In this document: positions 49,713 through 60,690 of the stretch, piece by piece
How positions within the stretch are numbered: the first letter of the stretch is position 1
Layout of the letters: every line of letters begins with the position of its first letter
Assembly (NCBI RefSeq): GCF_026210795.1
Contig: NC_089454.1
Coordinates: 2,046,001 to 2,110,000, forward strand
Length of the DNA: 64,000 nt
DNA from: Rhizophagus irregularis
Taxonomy: Eukaryota > Glomeromycota > Glomeromycetes > Glomerales > Glomeraceae
Reading direction: 5' to 3'
The notes under the pieces: model-generated
What the model was told of the DNA's origin: nothing
What the model saw: the letters and a program-made list of their open reading frames with translations, nothing else
The model's database searches: none
Translations under genes and position numbers: made by a program

Positions 49713-50472
49713 ATGAGTCGCCAGACATTCTTTATTGATCCTAAATTTAATAAAAAACCAATATATAATTCGCCAATCAATAAATATCAGGAGTTTACAA
49801 ATGCTTATGTATATAGTGTTATGGTAAAAACAAGTAATTTCACTCCAAATCGTGCTGCTGTTTGTCATGAAGCTATAGATGAATGGAATAAAATTAAGAA
49901 AAAAAGTATAGATGATATTAATGATATAATTCGGAACCATATGACTACACCTATCAATCTATATGACATACAATCAATGAGATATAAACGTTCTGTGTCT
50001 ATAGAAAAACCGAACTCTTCACCTTCAAGCATTCACTCAGTAGACCCTCTACCAGAAATTCCTGCTAATTCTTCAGCACAAGCAGAGCAGCAGATACAAT
50101 TCAAATAGCAGAAAAAAAAATTTATGAATATGAGCAGCTCTACAATATTTCCACTGATGCTCAGATTTGTGATGATATGTATCAAAAAATAGAAAACTTG
50201 CGAAATGAAGTTAGATAGAATCATCAAGTTAAAAAAGAAATGCCAAATATGCCCAAAATTGTAAAGAAAAAAAAATTAAGACAACTCAGAAGTTGTCCGT
50301 TATGAAACCTGGAAAGCCACCAATTCTTTTCAAACATCCAGATTTACATGAATGTATACATGACCGTGTTGAATTTGGATCAGCTGATGCAAAATGACGA
50401 AAAGAGGCTATCAAAGTTCGAACAATAGAAAATCTGCGTAAAATCTTGAAGAAAGATATGAAATTTATATAA
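49713..50472 (+). pseudogene. N-terminal part of a repeated gene family, decayed
   Basis: Starts MSRQTFFIDPKFNKKPIY and runs 131 codons, then frameshifts near 50095 into AEKKIYEYEQLYNIS. A TAG (50216-50218) and a TGA (50395-50397) interrupt later parts, which read LFKHPDLHECIHDRVEFGSA and RKEAIKVRTIENLRKILKK to a TAA at about 50472. The phrase HPDLHECxxxxxEFGSADAKRRKE is one I recall from a large repeated family in Rhizophagus, possibly transposon-derived; this is memory, not a search. The stretch ends where that family would continue, so it is truncated. Confidence 0.55.
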
Positions 50473-51320
50473 ATTTGACAAAAATTCTTCAATTTTTGAA
50501 TAATCTTAAATAATCTTCGTTCAAACTTCAAAGTAAACGATATTGTTAATTTACTTTATAAATAGAATATTATTTTTTGAATAAAATTATGACAATTATG
50601 ATTCATAACTATATGGACATCGTTAAAAATGGTCTTGATAACTCTCAAGATTGGCGATTCTATTTTGTCCTTTTGAAAAAAATAATTATATGAAATACTG
50701 TATGCCTTATTCATGATTGATACTTACTGTTATTTTTAGTAAACGCACCACATTCCTGTTTACTAATACGGTATCCATTTCATTATTAAAAATTTGTTAC
50801 GCAAAAAATTATTGGTTTCTTTTATAAAATTTGGACAATTTTCATATAATGACTTTTTACTGGGAGAATTCTGCCAAGTTTAAATTTTATTATCGCCTAG
50901 AGAGTTTGTAAATAAAATATATCCCAAAGGGCGTTGTCAAAATCATATGTTGTAGTGCACAATCCATAGTTAACTTGATATTCTCTTTGTTGCTACTCGT
51001 TTGCCAAAGGAGAAATCGCTTAGGAAAAAATAGCAAAAAAGCAACAAAAAGCAATTTAATAAATGAATGATACATCATTTAATTTAGTCAGCATGATATT
51101 ATATGTAAATTTTTAATTAATAATGAAATGCGTTACTAATTAAAATATATATATATATCTGGCAAATGTTGAATAGATTTTGTACGCTGGTTGTATGGTG
51201 TTTTATTTTATCTTTTTTTTTAGGTCTATTTTCTCTCCGTCTAGGTCTCTTTATTAGGTCTCTTAGGCCCCTTTTCTTTACATCTTCCTTTAGGTATATG
51301 GGTTGGGAGTGTAGTTTATG
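50473..51320. other. Intergenic, no supported gene
   Basis: AT-rich. The frames 50890-51078 on minus and 51166-51402 on plus have no recognisable features; the latter overlaps the MITE. Nothing else is seen. Confidence 0.4.
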
Positions 51321-51505
51321 CCCTATAAAAAATTTTATCCGTTATTTCTGTAAAAACTCCGCAAAAATGAGCCTTTCACGGATCCATTCACGGAAAATAT
51401 AAATAATTCGATAAATTCCGTGATATAAGGTTATTAATTCCGGAATTATGAGCCTTTTATGGAAAAAAGATGGAATATAAAAACGGATTGACTTTTTTTA
51501 TAGGG
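51321..51505. mobile_element. MITE, CCCTATAAAAAA family, copy 2
   Basis: A 185-bp element with ends CCCTATAAAAAA and TTTTTTATAGGG. TGTAGTTTATG lies directly before it (51310-51320) and again one base after it (51507-51517), so an 11-bp target duplication is likely. The interior matches the copy at 21615-21800. No coding capacity. Confidence 0.85.
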
Positions 51506-51691
51506 ATGTAGTTTATGTGGGTTTCTGTGTGGGTTGGGAGTATGGGTTCGTTTCAGTCTTTAGTAAAAAAATAAAAAAAAAATAAATTGAATTAAATAAT
51601 TAAAATAAATTAAAATAAATAAAAGTATAGCAAATATTGTTTTTTAAAGTTAAAAAAAAGTGTTCAAAAAGTATGATTAATTTTAAGCTTT

Positions 51692-51850
51692 GGCAGCAGC
51701 AGCAGCTGCTGCGGCTATACGATTCGTGTCATGTGATCACATGACTGCGTTTCGATTTCAAGTTTTTTTTAATAATGTTTAGTATATACTGATGTGGTAT
51801 ATATACTGTATTTTAAGCTTGGCTGCGGCTGCGGCTATGGCTGTGCGACT
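51692..51850. repeat. CAG/CTG and GCTGCGGCT microsatellites
   Basis: GGCAGCAGCAGCAGCTGCTG near 51692 and GGCTGCGGCTGCGGCTATGG near 51822 are short GC-rich repeats in an AT-rich setting, both preceded by AAGCTT(T)GG and followed by a TAT(A)CG or TATGGC phrase. They may be two halves of a diverged duplication. No gene is assigned. Confidence 0.5.
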
Positions 51851-52417
51851 GCAATTTTATCCTTAATACCCATTAGTATAGTAAGTATACCGTATAACAA
51901 TGTATTGAGCAATGCATATACCAATGGTAGTGTTAATATGATAAACTCCAGTATATGGCGTAGTTTAATGACATGTGACGCTGAAAGATACAGAAAAAAA
52001 AATTGAGAATAATTTTGGCGAAATTTGCCAAGAAAATTATTTATTAATACAAGCAAAAAAATAAATACAGATCGGGACTTTACCCGTTATACACCACGAT
52101 TTTTTCTTATAAATTTTTTTGTCCTAGTTCTTTTACTATCAGGTGCGTCACCAACTTCTGCCCTATTCCCAATCACTTTCATAACTTTTTTTACACCTCG
52201 GCACAATTCCTCCCATTTCCAAAATATCCTCGGTAATAGTTGGCTTTTGAGCAATAAATGAGGAAGTATTAGTTCAAGGCTAAATAGAGAAAGGCCATGA
52301 GTTTGTACATATGTACGATGGATAAAAAACCACGCTAATTACTGTTGCCAAGAAATTTCTGAGACCTCTCAGTTCCAAAAAAGTGCTAAGAAAAAAAATC
52401 CAATCTGTGGTGACGAT

Positions 52418-52557
52418 TAGGGCTCCGATTTCAGTACATTTCGGTAAATAAGGAAACTGATCAAGGCCGTAAAATTGAGTTAGGATGCTGGGTTTATAAA
52501 TTAGTTTCGAGAGATTTTGGTTAATTACAAGACATTTCGGTAAAAACCGGAGCCCTA
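52418..52557. mobile_element. hAT-type MITE, 140 bp, 8-bp TSD
   Basis: Ends TAGGGCTCCGATTT and, inverted, TAGGGCTCCGGTTTTT. GTGACGAT is duplicated exactly at 52410-52417 and 52558-52565. TACATTTCGGTAA-like phrases repeat inside. The size, TAGGG ends and 8-bp duplication are typical of hAT MITEs. Too short to code. Confidence 0.92.
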
Positions 52558-52789
52558 GTGACGATTCCATAGAGATTCATCATTGAAAGTATCAGATGTT
52601 TTCATTTTTTCTTGTTTGTGATGAACATTATAAATAATCCATCCTGATACTAAATAATCTTATCCGATTTTGATGTTACTTCGGCTAGTAATTATTTTGT
52701 ATAATAATAAAATAACATATGGTACAGTATACAGTATTAATAAAGGCAAAAGAATAATATTACGTAAAAATATAAGAGGTTAAACCTGG

Positions 52790-53060
52790 ATCCAGTTGAA
52801 TCAAAGGATGTCAACCATCACCAGTCTCCACCAGTTCGCCGTCCTGATGACCGACACGAAACTTGGTGGCCTACCTTTACGAATAGAAAGTCCACCTTGA
52901 TGGCAAGTGAAGTCTTCCTACCCTTGACCGGTCGTCTTGATGGCAAACAAGTCTGCGTTGAGGAGCTCACCTTCTTGATGACCGACATGAAGTCTCCTCT
53001 TCGCACTTCCAGCATCATCCACCGTCCTGATGACCGCCATGGATGTGTGGGTAAAGCAAA
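52790..53060. other. GC-rich island with internal repeats
   Basis: GC content is about 50% here against about 28% around it. CGTCCTGATGACCG occurs twice (near 52841 and 53023), with TTGATGACCGACATGAAG in between, and (C/T)TTGATGGCAA twice. Both strands are open for 77-114 codons, so the coding strand cannot be told. A splice-like GTAAAG follows at 53049. It could be part of an exon acquired from elsewhere or a coding minisatellite. No family is recognised. Confidence 0.4.
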
Positions 53061-53821
53061 ACAACATAGAATCTCTGTGACATATCGTATATCATCTGTG
53101 AAAATCATGAAAGCATTAAAAATAAATTGACTAGCTGTAACTTTCTTAAAAAGCGAATTCAATTATTTTAAAAATACAAAGCAGGTATTACATCATTCCA
53201 ATTCAGGAATCTTCAATACATGACGAACTGTCGTTTCCTTTGACCGAAGTACAAGCCGAATAATTACTTCCATTAATTTCTGATTTCATCCTACAGAAAG
53301 ATACCACTGCATGAGTAAAAAATAAATGAACGATTATCAGGTAACCGATCTAAACACATACATGAAAAATAGCCATCAATTTAAGGACACTTTTGTATTG
53401 ACATCGACTATTAAAGCTGAAAGGCATAACGGCAGTTGCCAGCTCAGTTACGAGAAAACGGCTTAACGGCCATCAGAAAGCATGCTTAATGCATATAAGG
53501 TTAGCCGAGAATCTGAAAGCGTATGAGTTAAATACAATCACTAAGGCATAAATATAAATCATGCATTTTACTCACTGATATATTGAATACTATACAATCT
53601 AATTTTTGTAGCATGACTTATTTTATAATCAAGGTGATTTCGTAGTACTGCGATCAAGTTTAAAATATCCGTTCGCATGGTTTTCTTTGCATCACCCATC
53701 GTATGTTGCATCACAAGGAGGACCCGCGACCTCTATGTGAAATATATCAAAGCCATCAGAGATTCTCGTTCCCTTAACGTCCACTCGAACAACTTGTGCT
53801 TGCGCTCGCCAACTTTTCTGT

Positions 53822-54163
53822 TCATAATAGGATCATCCACGAGGTGTTAGCTAAATGAAAAGCAGTTGTTAGTGATAAAAGTGATAAGTTAATGGACTTA
53901 CAAATCGATGAAAATTTTTTCGCAATATAGTTCATTTTTAGCGTCTGATAATTTGTTCTGGACCTTATTTTTGAAATTTTCTTCATTCCATCAAGGACGG
54001 TATCAATATAACTCTCTAAGGTAGATGTCCACACTTCAGGATTAGTGTCTCTCACGGTTAACATCTTTCTAGCGAGTTCCTCTCCTACTTCTTCCATCAG
54101 ATCCTCAATTGTTTTCCCGAATACACAAACTATGAAAATATCGTGGATGTATCTGTCCGTCAA
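53822..54163 (-). CDS. Short minus-strand coding stretch in a repeated block
   Basis: An open frame of about 113 codons with natural composition in its middle: GKTIEDLMEEVGEELARKML, then VWTSTLESYIDTVLDGMKKI and a basic helix. It lies next to the duplicated block at 54290-55500, so it may be carried by the same element. The listed start codon is not ATG, and an upstream exon is likely but not found; the 3' part ends in a hydrophobic string after a GTAAGT-like site near 53905, which probably marks an intron. No family is recognised. Confidence 0.35.
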   Translation of the reverse strand: MTDRYIHDIFIVCVFGKTIEDLMEEVGEELARKMLTVRDTNPEVWTSTLESYIDTVLDGMKKISKIRSRTNYQTLKMNYIAKKFSSICKSINLSLLSLTTAFHLANTSWMILL

Positions 54164-54289
54164 AAAGGAACAAACACTGTTGGATGTCTTCTGTTTCTGA
54201 AAACATTATGTAGAAAGCAGAAACGACTGTTGGAACTCCCCTTTCTCGAACGGTCTCTTGTTAGGCGTATCCAACAATGAACAATTATA

Positions 54290-55500
54290 GAAATCATCTA
54301 ATTAAAGTCGGCTCTCAATACAACGAACCCTCTAATTTTAACCTTAGCAAAATTCGTTGAAAGTTTATGATAGTAGAATAATTAACGAAAGAAGGGAAAA
54401 TAGGAAGCGTGAATTATCGGAATTATTCACCGAGGAAGACAACATTATTATGAAATCGCAATAAGAGTGATTTGATTATTTAAGCGTTTTGGAAAATGAG
54501 GTTTCTCCGCCTAATAAAAAAAAAATAGATATTAATGCACAGCCATAACCGAAAAAAAACATATTTCATTTGTCCGGACTTCAATGAATTTTTCGTCAAC
54601 CCTTTTTAAACTGCAATATCTAAACAAACGCGCTTAGGCAAAAGTTACATCGCACGGAGAACTTTCCCAGCGTAACCTGAAAAAAAAGTCACGGAAGTGG
54701 CTGGTGGCTGATGTGATCGCATTACATACCGCGAAAAAAAATAAAGAATGAGACTTTGCAAATAACGACACAAAACGTTATATTTGACTTAATCTACTTA
54801 CTGTAAATTTAAAGAAAATACTTATTTTACGCGTAAATATAGCTTTTCTAGTATTGTTTTTTCTTTTTATTGTGCTATTTATTTTTTAGCATAGTATTAT
54901 AATCGTAAAATACTAGTTTACTGAACTGAAGTTCAAATTGTGATTTAAAAACTGCTGATTTCAAACCCAAGTTTATAAACAATTCGAGTTGTTGTCCAAA
55001 CTGTTGACTTTAGCGGTTCGGTTTTCTGTCCAAGCCGACGGTTTTTGAATTAAATTGACGGGTTTGGACTGAATTGAATCAAACTGAACCGATTCCATTA
55101 ATTTCATCTCTAATTATTCTCTTCCAATATCGAAATAATTCACCTAACTCTATAATAATAAGAATGAATTTTTTAAAACTTTGAAAAATTACTTTATACT
55201 TGTTGATTTCCTAGATTTTGATCCTATAGAATTATTAATTATGTTTCTACTTCTAGACTAACTTTCTCTTGTACTGTACATATTCTTATAAATAAGCTAT
55301 AACAGATAATAAAACAATCGTTTACTTCTTTGAATTAAGTTCGGAGTCAAAGATCAACTATAAAATAAATGAGCGTTAACAAGATTTGAGAATGGTATAA
55401 TCACCTTAAATTTCAATAGCAATCAGCGTTGTGCGTTATAAAAATTTGTGAAACTCTATTTTTTTAATAAAATTATGAACTATTTTTTTTTTTCGCTTAA
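54290..55500. repeat. Duplicated block, copy A
   Basis: Two parts are shared with 60975-61820. Part 1 (about 54290-54640) occurs there in inverted orientation, for example TTATGATAGTAGAATAATTA and CACCGAGGAA with the inverse at 61265-61345. Part 2 (54906-55500) occurs in direct orientation from 61441, starting AAAATACTAGTTTACTG; copy B lacks about 170 bp of it (near 55260-55430). The relative flip of the two parts points to an inversion or to an element with internal inverted repeats. Confidence 0.75.
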
Positions 55501-55639
55501 AAGAAAAAGAACTTTCGCTGAGATTATTTTCAACATGTAGTGTTGAAAAAAAAAATCTCGAACAGGTACATTTATTTATTTATTTTTAAATTAAATCAAA
55601 TCTTTAAGTTAAATTCATATTTATTTATTAGGTTAAATT

Positions 55640-56173
55640 TAGGGATGCCAACGGTCAGTTCGGTTCGGTTTCGGTTTTAAAACCGCGGTTTTCAGCTGAA
55701 ACCGAACTGACTGCAAAACCGACCGATAAAACCGAATTGCAAAACCGATCGCAAAATTACTGCAAAATTGAATGAACTAATGTTAGAAAGTGTTAATTAT
55801 AATTTTATTTGATAATATTCCTTAAAATTATAATTTTTTTTTTACGATAATAATGTCAATTTTGCGATTTTTTCAGCAGAACGAAAAATCACGTGATCGA
55901 CGCGTAAAAAATTTTCTTATTATTTCAAAAATAAGAATACTATATATATAAATAAACACCAAAATCATAATTTTTAATAGTATTCTCAATATAATTAACG
56001 AAAGAAACATTTTTTTCTTTTGGAATATATGATTAACTGATCGGTTTTTTTGTCGGTTTTTTTTATATATAAAACCGACGGTTAACCGGTCGGTCTGTGG
56101 ACTGAAACCGAACCGTAACCGAACCGATAAAAACCGGTTATAATCGGTTATAACCGAACTTTTGGCATCCCTA
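55640..56173. mobile_element. hAT-type MITE, 534 bp, 8-bp TSD
   Basis: Ends TAGGGATGCCAA and, inverted, TAGGGATGCCAAAAGTTCGG. GTTAAATT is duplicated exactly at 55632-55639 and 56174-56181. Subterminal zones are dense in CGGTTTTCGGTT-like phrases (CCGAACCG, AAACCGAC) in both orientations. The middle is AT-rich. The long frame on the minus strand (55873-56199) runs through the terminal repeat and is not a gene. Confidence 0.93.
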
Positions 56174-56181
56174 GTTAAATT

Positions 56182-57528
56182 ATTTTTTGGAGGTGGCAAG
56201 AAAATAAAGACCGTTGTCTATGATATACTGGTATTTGAAAATAGACTTAACTAATAATATTCCAAATGAAATAACATGTAATAATATTAATATACAAGAT
56301 AATGGTTGACGAGTCTATTCATAATTTTTGTATAAATGTAAACTTGTGATACTTGCGATAAAATTTAATATTTAACATATAAAATATTTAGTACAAGGTG
56401 CATAACTACATCAATAAAGATACCTATACGATATATGATAATAACGGTAGATAAAATATTTACATTTGTTGTAAACTTGCAGGTAACTGTACCACATTGA
56501 AAGAATCGTTCATTTTCAACTAACTCATTCTGTGTTCAGCTGAAAGTAACTTCATAATCTCCCACAATTTACAAAAAGTACGTATCCAGTTGTATTTGTT
56601 TTAGGATCTTCATAATTAAGAGGAAAATATATTGTAAAAAATTGAATAATATGTTGCAATATAATATTAATTTTATTAGAAGTTCCTCTTAAATGAAGTA
56701 GTTATAGTGACATAGCGTAATATGTTAATGGTTAGCGAAAGGAACAAAGGAATATTGTACATGCCCAATAATATAAGGGTATTAACTTGTTGCTTAAGAC
56801 TGTAACTTGTTAGGATTTATTTGAGGTAATTTCGCAATTGCTTATCACGTGACCAATAATTGAATGGTGTATTTTTTGTGCTAATCACCTGACTGTCGCC
56901 TCTGGATGACCGTTCACATACCATCCGCCGAACCCGGCGCAGGCGCATAATTAACCTAACATTTTCATCAACAACTCCGGACCTACTAATTCTGTATCAT
57001 TTTGTACCTAACAGTATTTACGTGCAACAACACCGGGCGACGATCGGTGATGTTGAAAGAAAAATACGTGTATCTACCTCGGAAGTGTCGGAAGTGTAAG
57101 GGACTACCTGAACTCTTTTTTTTAGCATTAATTAGTTTTTTTGTTCGCTGAGATAGGTATAGAATTAGGTCTCGCCTATAATTTTTTAATAATAGGCATG
57201 ACGACCTCGTTAGGAGGTTGGGTGTTAACTTTGGTATAGTATAATTCACTATTTGTAATGGTGCTAACTTACAGGGATTTCCCTTGATACCACCCCATTC
57301 TACGTCTATATTTAATAAAAATAAAATAATCACCTGACCGTTATTAATATGATTGACAATTATTACACCAAATTTAGATTAATGCGAAATTAGTTTCTAA
57401 ATGACAAAAGGAGCTATAGCATTGTGAGTGAGAGCAATTACTCCATAGTAGTATAGATCATTACATATGAAATTTAGAAATGAACGCTGTTAGTGTTTTT
57501 CATTTTTGCATCATTTAGAGTTCTCATA
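56182..57528. other. Intergenic, possible exon fragments
   Basis: Mostly AT-rich. A GC-richer patch at 56900-57120 (CCATCCGCCGAACCCGGCGC) has short open frames on both strands; the minus-strand frame 57333-56986 has no recognised domain. No confident gene. Confidence 0.35.
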
Positions 57529-57860
57529 GATAATAGAATATAACATATAACTATTCCAATTTGAGCGATTAATCATTTTATTAGATGCCCAATTCGTATA
57601 CAGTTTCACCATTTACAGATAATAGAATAATAAATACAATTATTCCAATTTGAGAAATTAATCATTTGATTAAAAACCTAATTTGTATACCGTTTCACCA
57701 TTTACAGATAATAGAATATAATACAATTATTCCAATTTGAGAAATTAATCATTTGATTAGATGCCCAATTCATATACCGTTTTACCATTTAGAAATTTTC
57801 ATAGATAATAGAATATGACGCTTTAGTATTCCAATTTGGGCAATTAATCATTTGATTAAA
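57529..57860. repeat. ~89-bp tandem repeat, four copies
   Basis: Units starting AGATAATAGAATA occur near 57529, 57618, 57707 and 57803, each with ATTCCAATTTGAG, AATTAATCATTTGATTA and TTTCACCATTTA. The last unit is the most diverged. The array ends about 150 bp upstream of the small gene at 58011, where it could affect expression. Confidence 0.9.
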
Positions 57861-58010
57861 TTCTCAATTCGCATTCAATGGGATCTTTGTTTGAATATTT
57901 ATACTCCCGTTTTTTTTCATGTTGTGTTAATCAAAAGTGATTTTCATTCTTGAATTTCCTCGCACATACTTATATATTATCGTTAAAGCTAATATTTTCC
58001 GTACAACGAA

Positions 58011-58261
58011 ATGGTTAACGTAAGTTAACTCTTTACCGTTTTTAACCTTCCAAGAGTTAATACTGATTTGTATAAACAATTCTTTAGTGTTATGGATGCC
58101 GAGGTATGGGGACAACTCTCTGTGGAACTTGTGATGGTTCTGGATATACTGTCCGCACCAGTAAAGATGGGACAGTATCCAAAATAAGCTGCTCTGGACC
58201 ATGTGGGGGAAGTGGTAAAGTGACATGCCCAAAATGTGGTGGGAGAAGGTGGATCTCATAA
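58011..58261 (+). CDS. Two-exon CxxC zinc-ribbon-like mini protein
   Basis: Exon 1 is 58011-58019 (ATG GTT AAC), intron 58020-58087 is GTAAGT...TTTAG (68 nt), exon 2 is 58088-58261, giving 60 aa. The protein has CYGCRGMG, LCGTCDGSG, SCSGPCGGSG and TCPKCGGRRW, four Cys pairs arranged like the CxxCxGxG repeats of DnaJ-type zinc-binding domains. It ends in two stops (TAA TAA). GC content is higher than around it. The intron is a typical size for this window and joins in frame. A longer first exon further upstream cannot be excluded, as an in-frame stop lies only 21 nt before this ATG. Binding of zinc is inference; the partner is unknown. Confidence 0.6.
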
Positions 58262-59467
58262 TAAGACCCCGGCAAAAGTAATAGCGGTCGGTTTTTTTAA
58301 TATAGCACATGAATTTTATAATGAAGCTATGAACTCTTTTTTTATTTTCGAGAAGAAGAGTTAAAAATACGTACAGTATATTTTATTATTTGATAAATAT
58401 TTGATTTGACCTCTATTTGCATCAACACATGCTTCAATTTCATTTTGCATGCTATTATCACCAACAACCTCGCTATTAATAATTATGTTATTTTTAAATT
58501 TATTTTACTCTTTTATAAATAAATTGAGAAATGGGTTGTAAATTAAATTTTTTAAAATGAACATGAAAACCTCATTATTAAAAGACAAATTTTCATACCA
58601 CCTTAAATATTATGAAAGTTGCTATTTTACATCTCTATTATAATAATAAGCTCATCAATAGCCTAAAAAATTATTTAGTAAGCCAAAAATACACATATTT
58701 TAAAGTTTTCTTGTTGAGAATTAAAATAATTTGAAAATGACCATCATTTCGATTTTGGCAGTATTTTAAGATATAGCTTTAATATTGACATTTAAAAGGC
58801 CAAGTAAATAAAATTACTCGTTTATCAGGGTCATGTAAATATTACAAGATAAAAAAATTTTTTATTTAGTCATGTGATTTTAGTTTTGACCAATCATAAT
58901 CATGAGAAACGAATAATTTTATTTCTTTGGCCAAATAAAAATATTTAGAATTTTGGCATTTTTTATAACAGAGGTGATATATATTGCTTACAGAAATGCA
59001 AAAAAATTTCTAATTCAATTAGAAAATTCCTAAAATTTGTTTCAAGAAAAAGTTAAAACCCTCATAAATAAATTTAATTGTAATGGGAGCTATTTTGGAT
59101 AATAAAATAAAAATAATGTTAGTATTTAAAATTACTTTTTTTTTCATTGCTTTTTTAAATACTAGGACCCGAGCTATACATAAAAAGGTAGGGTAAGGGT
59201 TTGCGTAGAATTGACCAAAATAATCATGTATATCTTTCCTTTTGTAGATAATGCCGGCCAGGATTTATTTTCTTTTTTAGACGCTGACTGGAATTATCAT
59301 AATTCCGGCCCTGAAAAAATGCGTAATTTTTTTTTTGGCTGCACCTTGCCTCTATATATATAGCTCGGGGTCATATTCCACTGTTTAATTCGGTATAAGA
59401 AGTAATGCTCTAATTGGGATAATAATGAAGTTATGATCAAATTTAGAAGCGGTATTCTCACCGCCAT
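58262..59467. other. Intergenic, no supported gene
   Basis: AT-rich. A GC-richer patch at 59245-59310 (TAATGCCGGCCAGG and TTCCGGCCCTGAAAA) resembles 19500-19560 and 14970-14990, a probable dispersed repeat remnant. No gene is seen. Confidence 0.4.
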
Positions 59468-59731
59468 CCCTGTAAAAAAAAAATGTCCGGAAATTGTAGC
59501 TCAAAACATCCGGAAAATGTCCGTGTGTCCGGAAAACGTCCAGAAAATTGCAATATTCCGGACACTTTCTGGACGCTGGGTCTGAACCCTCCTAGACATT
59601 TTCTGGACATTTTCCGGAAAATGGAAATTTTCCAACGTCCGGAATATTGCAATATTCCGGACATATTCCAGACAAATAAACATTTCCGGACGTTTTCAGC
59701 TACAATTTCCGGACATTCTTTTTTTATAGGG
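59468..59731. mobile_element. Foldback MITE with TCCGGA repeats
   Basis: 264 bp. The terminal repeats are nearly identical for about 46 bp, from CCCTGTAAAAAAAAAATGTC on the left and CCCTATAAAAAAAGAATGTC inverted from the right. TCCGGA or TCCAGA motifs occur more than a dozen times inside, in both orientations, so it folds strongly. No target duplication is evident. The CCCTRTAAAAA ends are shared with the MITEs at 21615 and 51321, although the interior is different. Confidence 0.85.
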
Positions 59732-60044
59732 CATTATTTTCGCCGAGGACTGTAAATGAATTTTATAATCATATGATAGTTGTATTAATAACTTTCATCT
59801 AGTTTTTTTTAAAGTCTTTATATTTGATTTATTGTAATTTTTACTTCATATAATTTTACTTATGTTCTTTATTGATTGTAGTAATAAACTAGTAAATAAT
59901 GATAGTTTAGAAAAATCATTAATAGGGTGTAAAAATTTTAAAGTCATTCGGAATAATAAAATCATATCGAATAAGCTCTAACATATTATTTAAAATTCTG
60001 GTTTTATGTCCTAGTTTAGAAAGATTAGTAATTATTCATTGCTC

Positions 60045-60690
60045 TCAAATAAATAAAGAATCAATAGAAAAAATGAAAATATCACACCCATTACTTAAAA
60101 TCGAGACGAAGAATGCTCTCAGGTGGTAGTTCAACACCATCATTAACAAGTAAGAGTTCCTCCCTAACAAATCTACGTCCAGGTCCATCAAATAACTTAT
60201 AAAGGACAGGTTGATTTTGTTGTACACGAACTTCTCCATGTTATAAACTTCAACAAATCCGTACTTCTTCAAATTCACTAGGTTTAAGAAGGTAACGGAC
60301 ATTATCATTATAGGATAAACATGGTTCATCATATCTACAGGAGGATTTAGTATAAACTTTCTTCATTTTACAGCTTTTGCAGGACCATATCAATTAACCT
60401 CATAACAAAATTATTAATATCTTCAACAATTACTATAGGTCACCCAAGCAAGAGAGTTTCCTAACGTATGTAATGATAACAAGTCATGAGCATCCTGTAT
60501 ACGAAATAATCTCCTAAGGTAAGATTATACCTTTCAACAATACCAACAAAACGTTTAGATGTAACCTTCGAATTTCTACACCATGTCTTTTCATTAATCG
60601 TTCACAATCACCCTTAAATTCAGACGCCTTATCTGTGACCAAGAATTTCGGCCATACAAGAGAGCAATCAGGATCACTTTAATAAGGATA
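60045..60690 (-). pseudogene. Retroviral-type integrase core relic
   Basis: On the minus strand from about 60690: DPDCSLVWPKFLVTDKASEF, then KGDCERLMKRHGV, a shift, TSKRFVGIVERYNLTLG, stops, and IVIVEDINNFVMRLID. The VTDKxSEF and VERYN spacing fits the last Asp and Glu of an rve-type DDE integrase core. The C-terminal part (NDNVRYLLKPSEFEEV in one frame, RFVREELLLVNDGVELPP in another) continues to about 60050. At least four frameshifts or stops break it, and the first catalytic Asp is upstream of the preserved part or lost. It belonged to an LTR-retrotransposon-type or other integrase-carrying element of the fungus; no terminal repeats were found. Confidence 0.65.

Noticed and set aside
55873-56199. 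Minus-strand frame of 108 codons
   Set aside because: It spans the end of the 534-bp MITE and its target duplication, so it is a chance frame.
59458-59755. Overlapping frames in both orientations
   Set aside because: They translate the TCCGGA foldback repeats; no biological composition.
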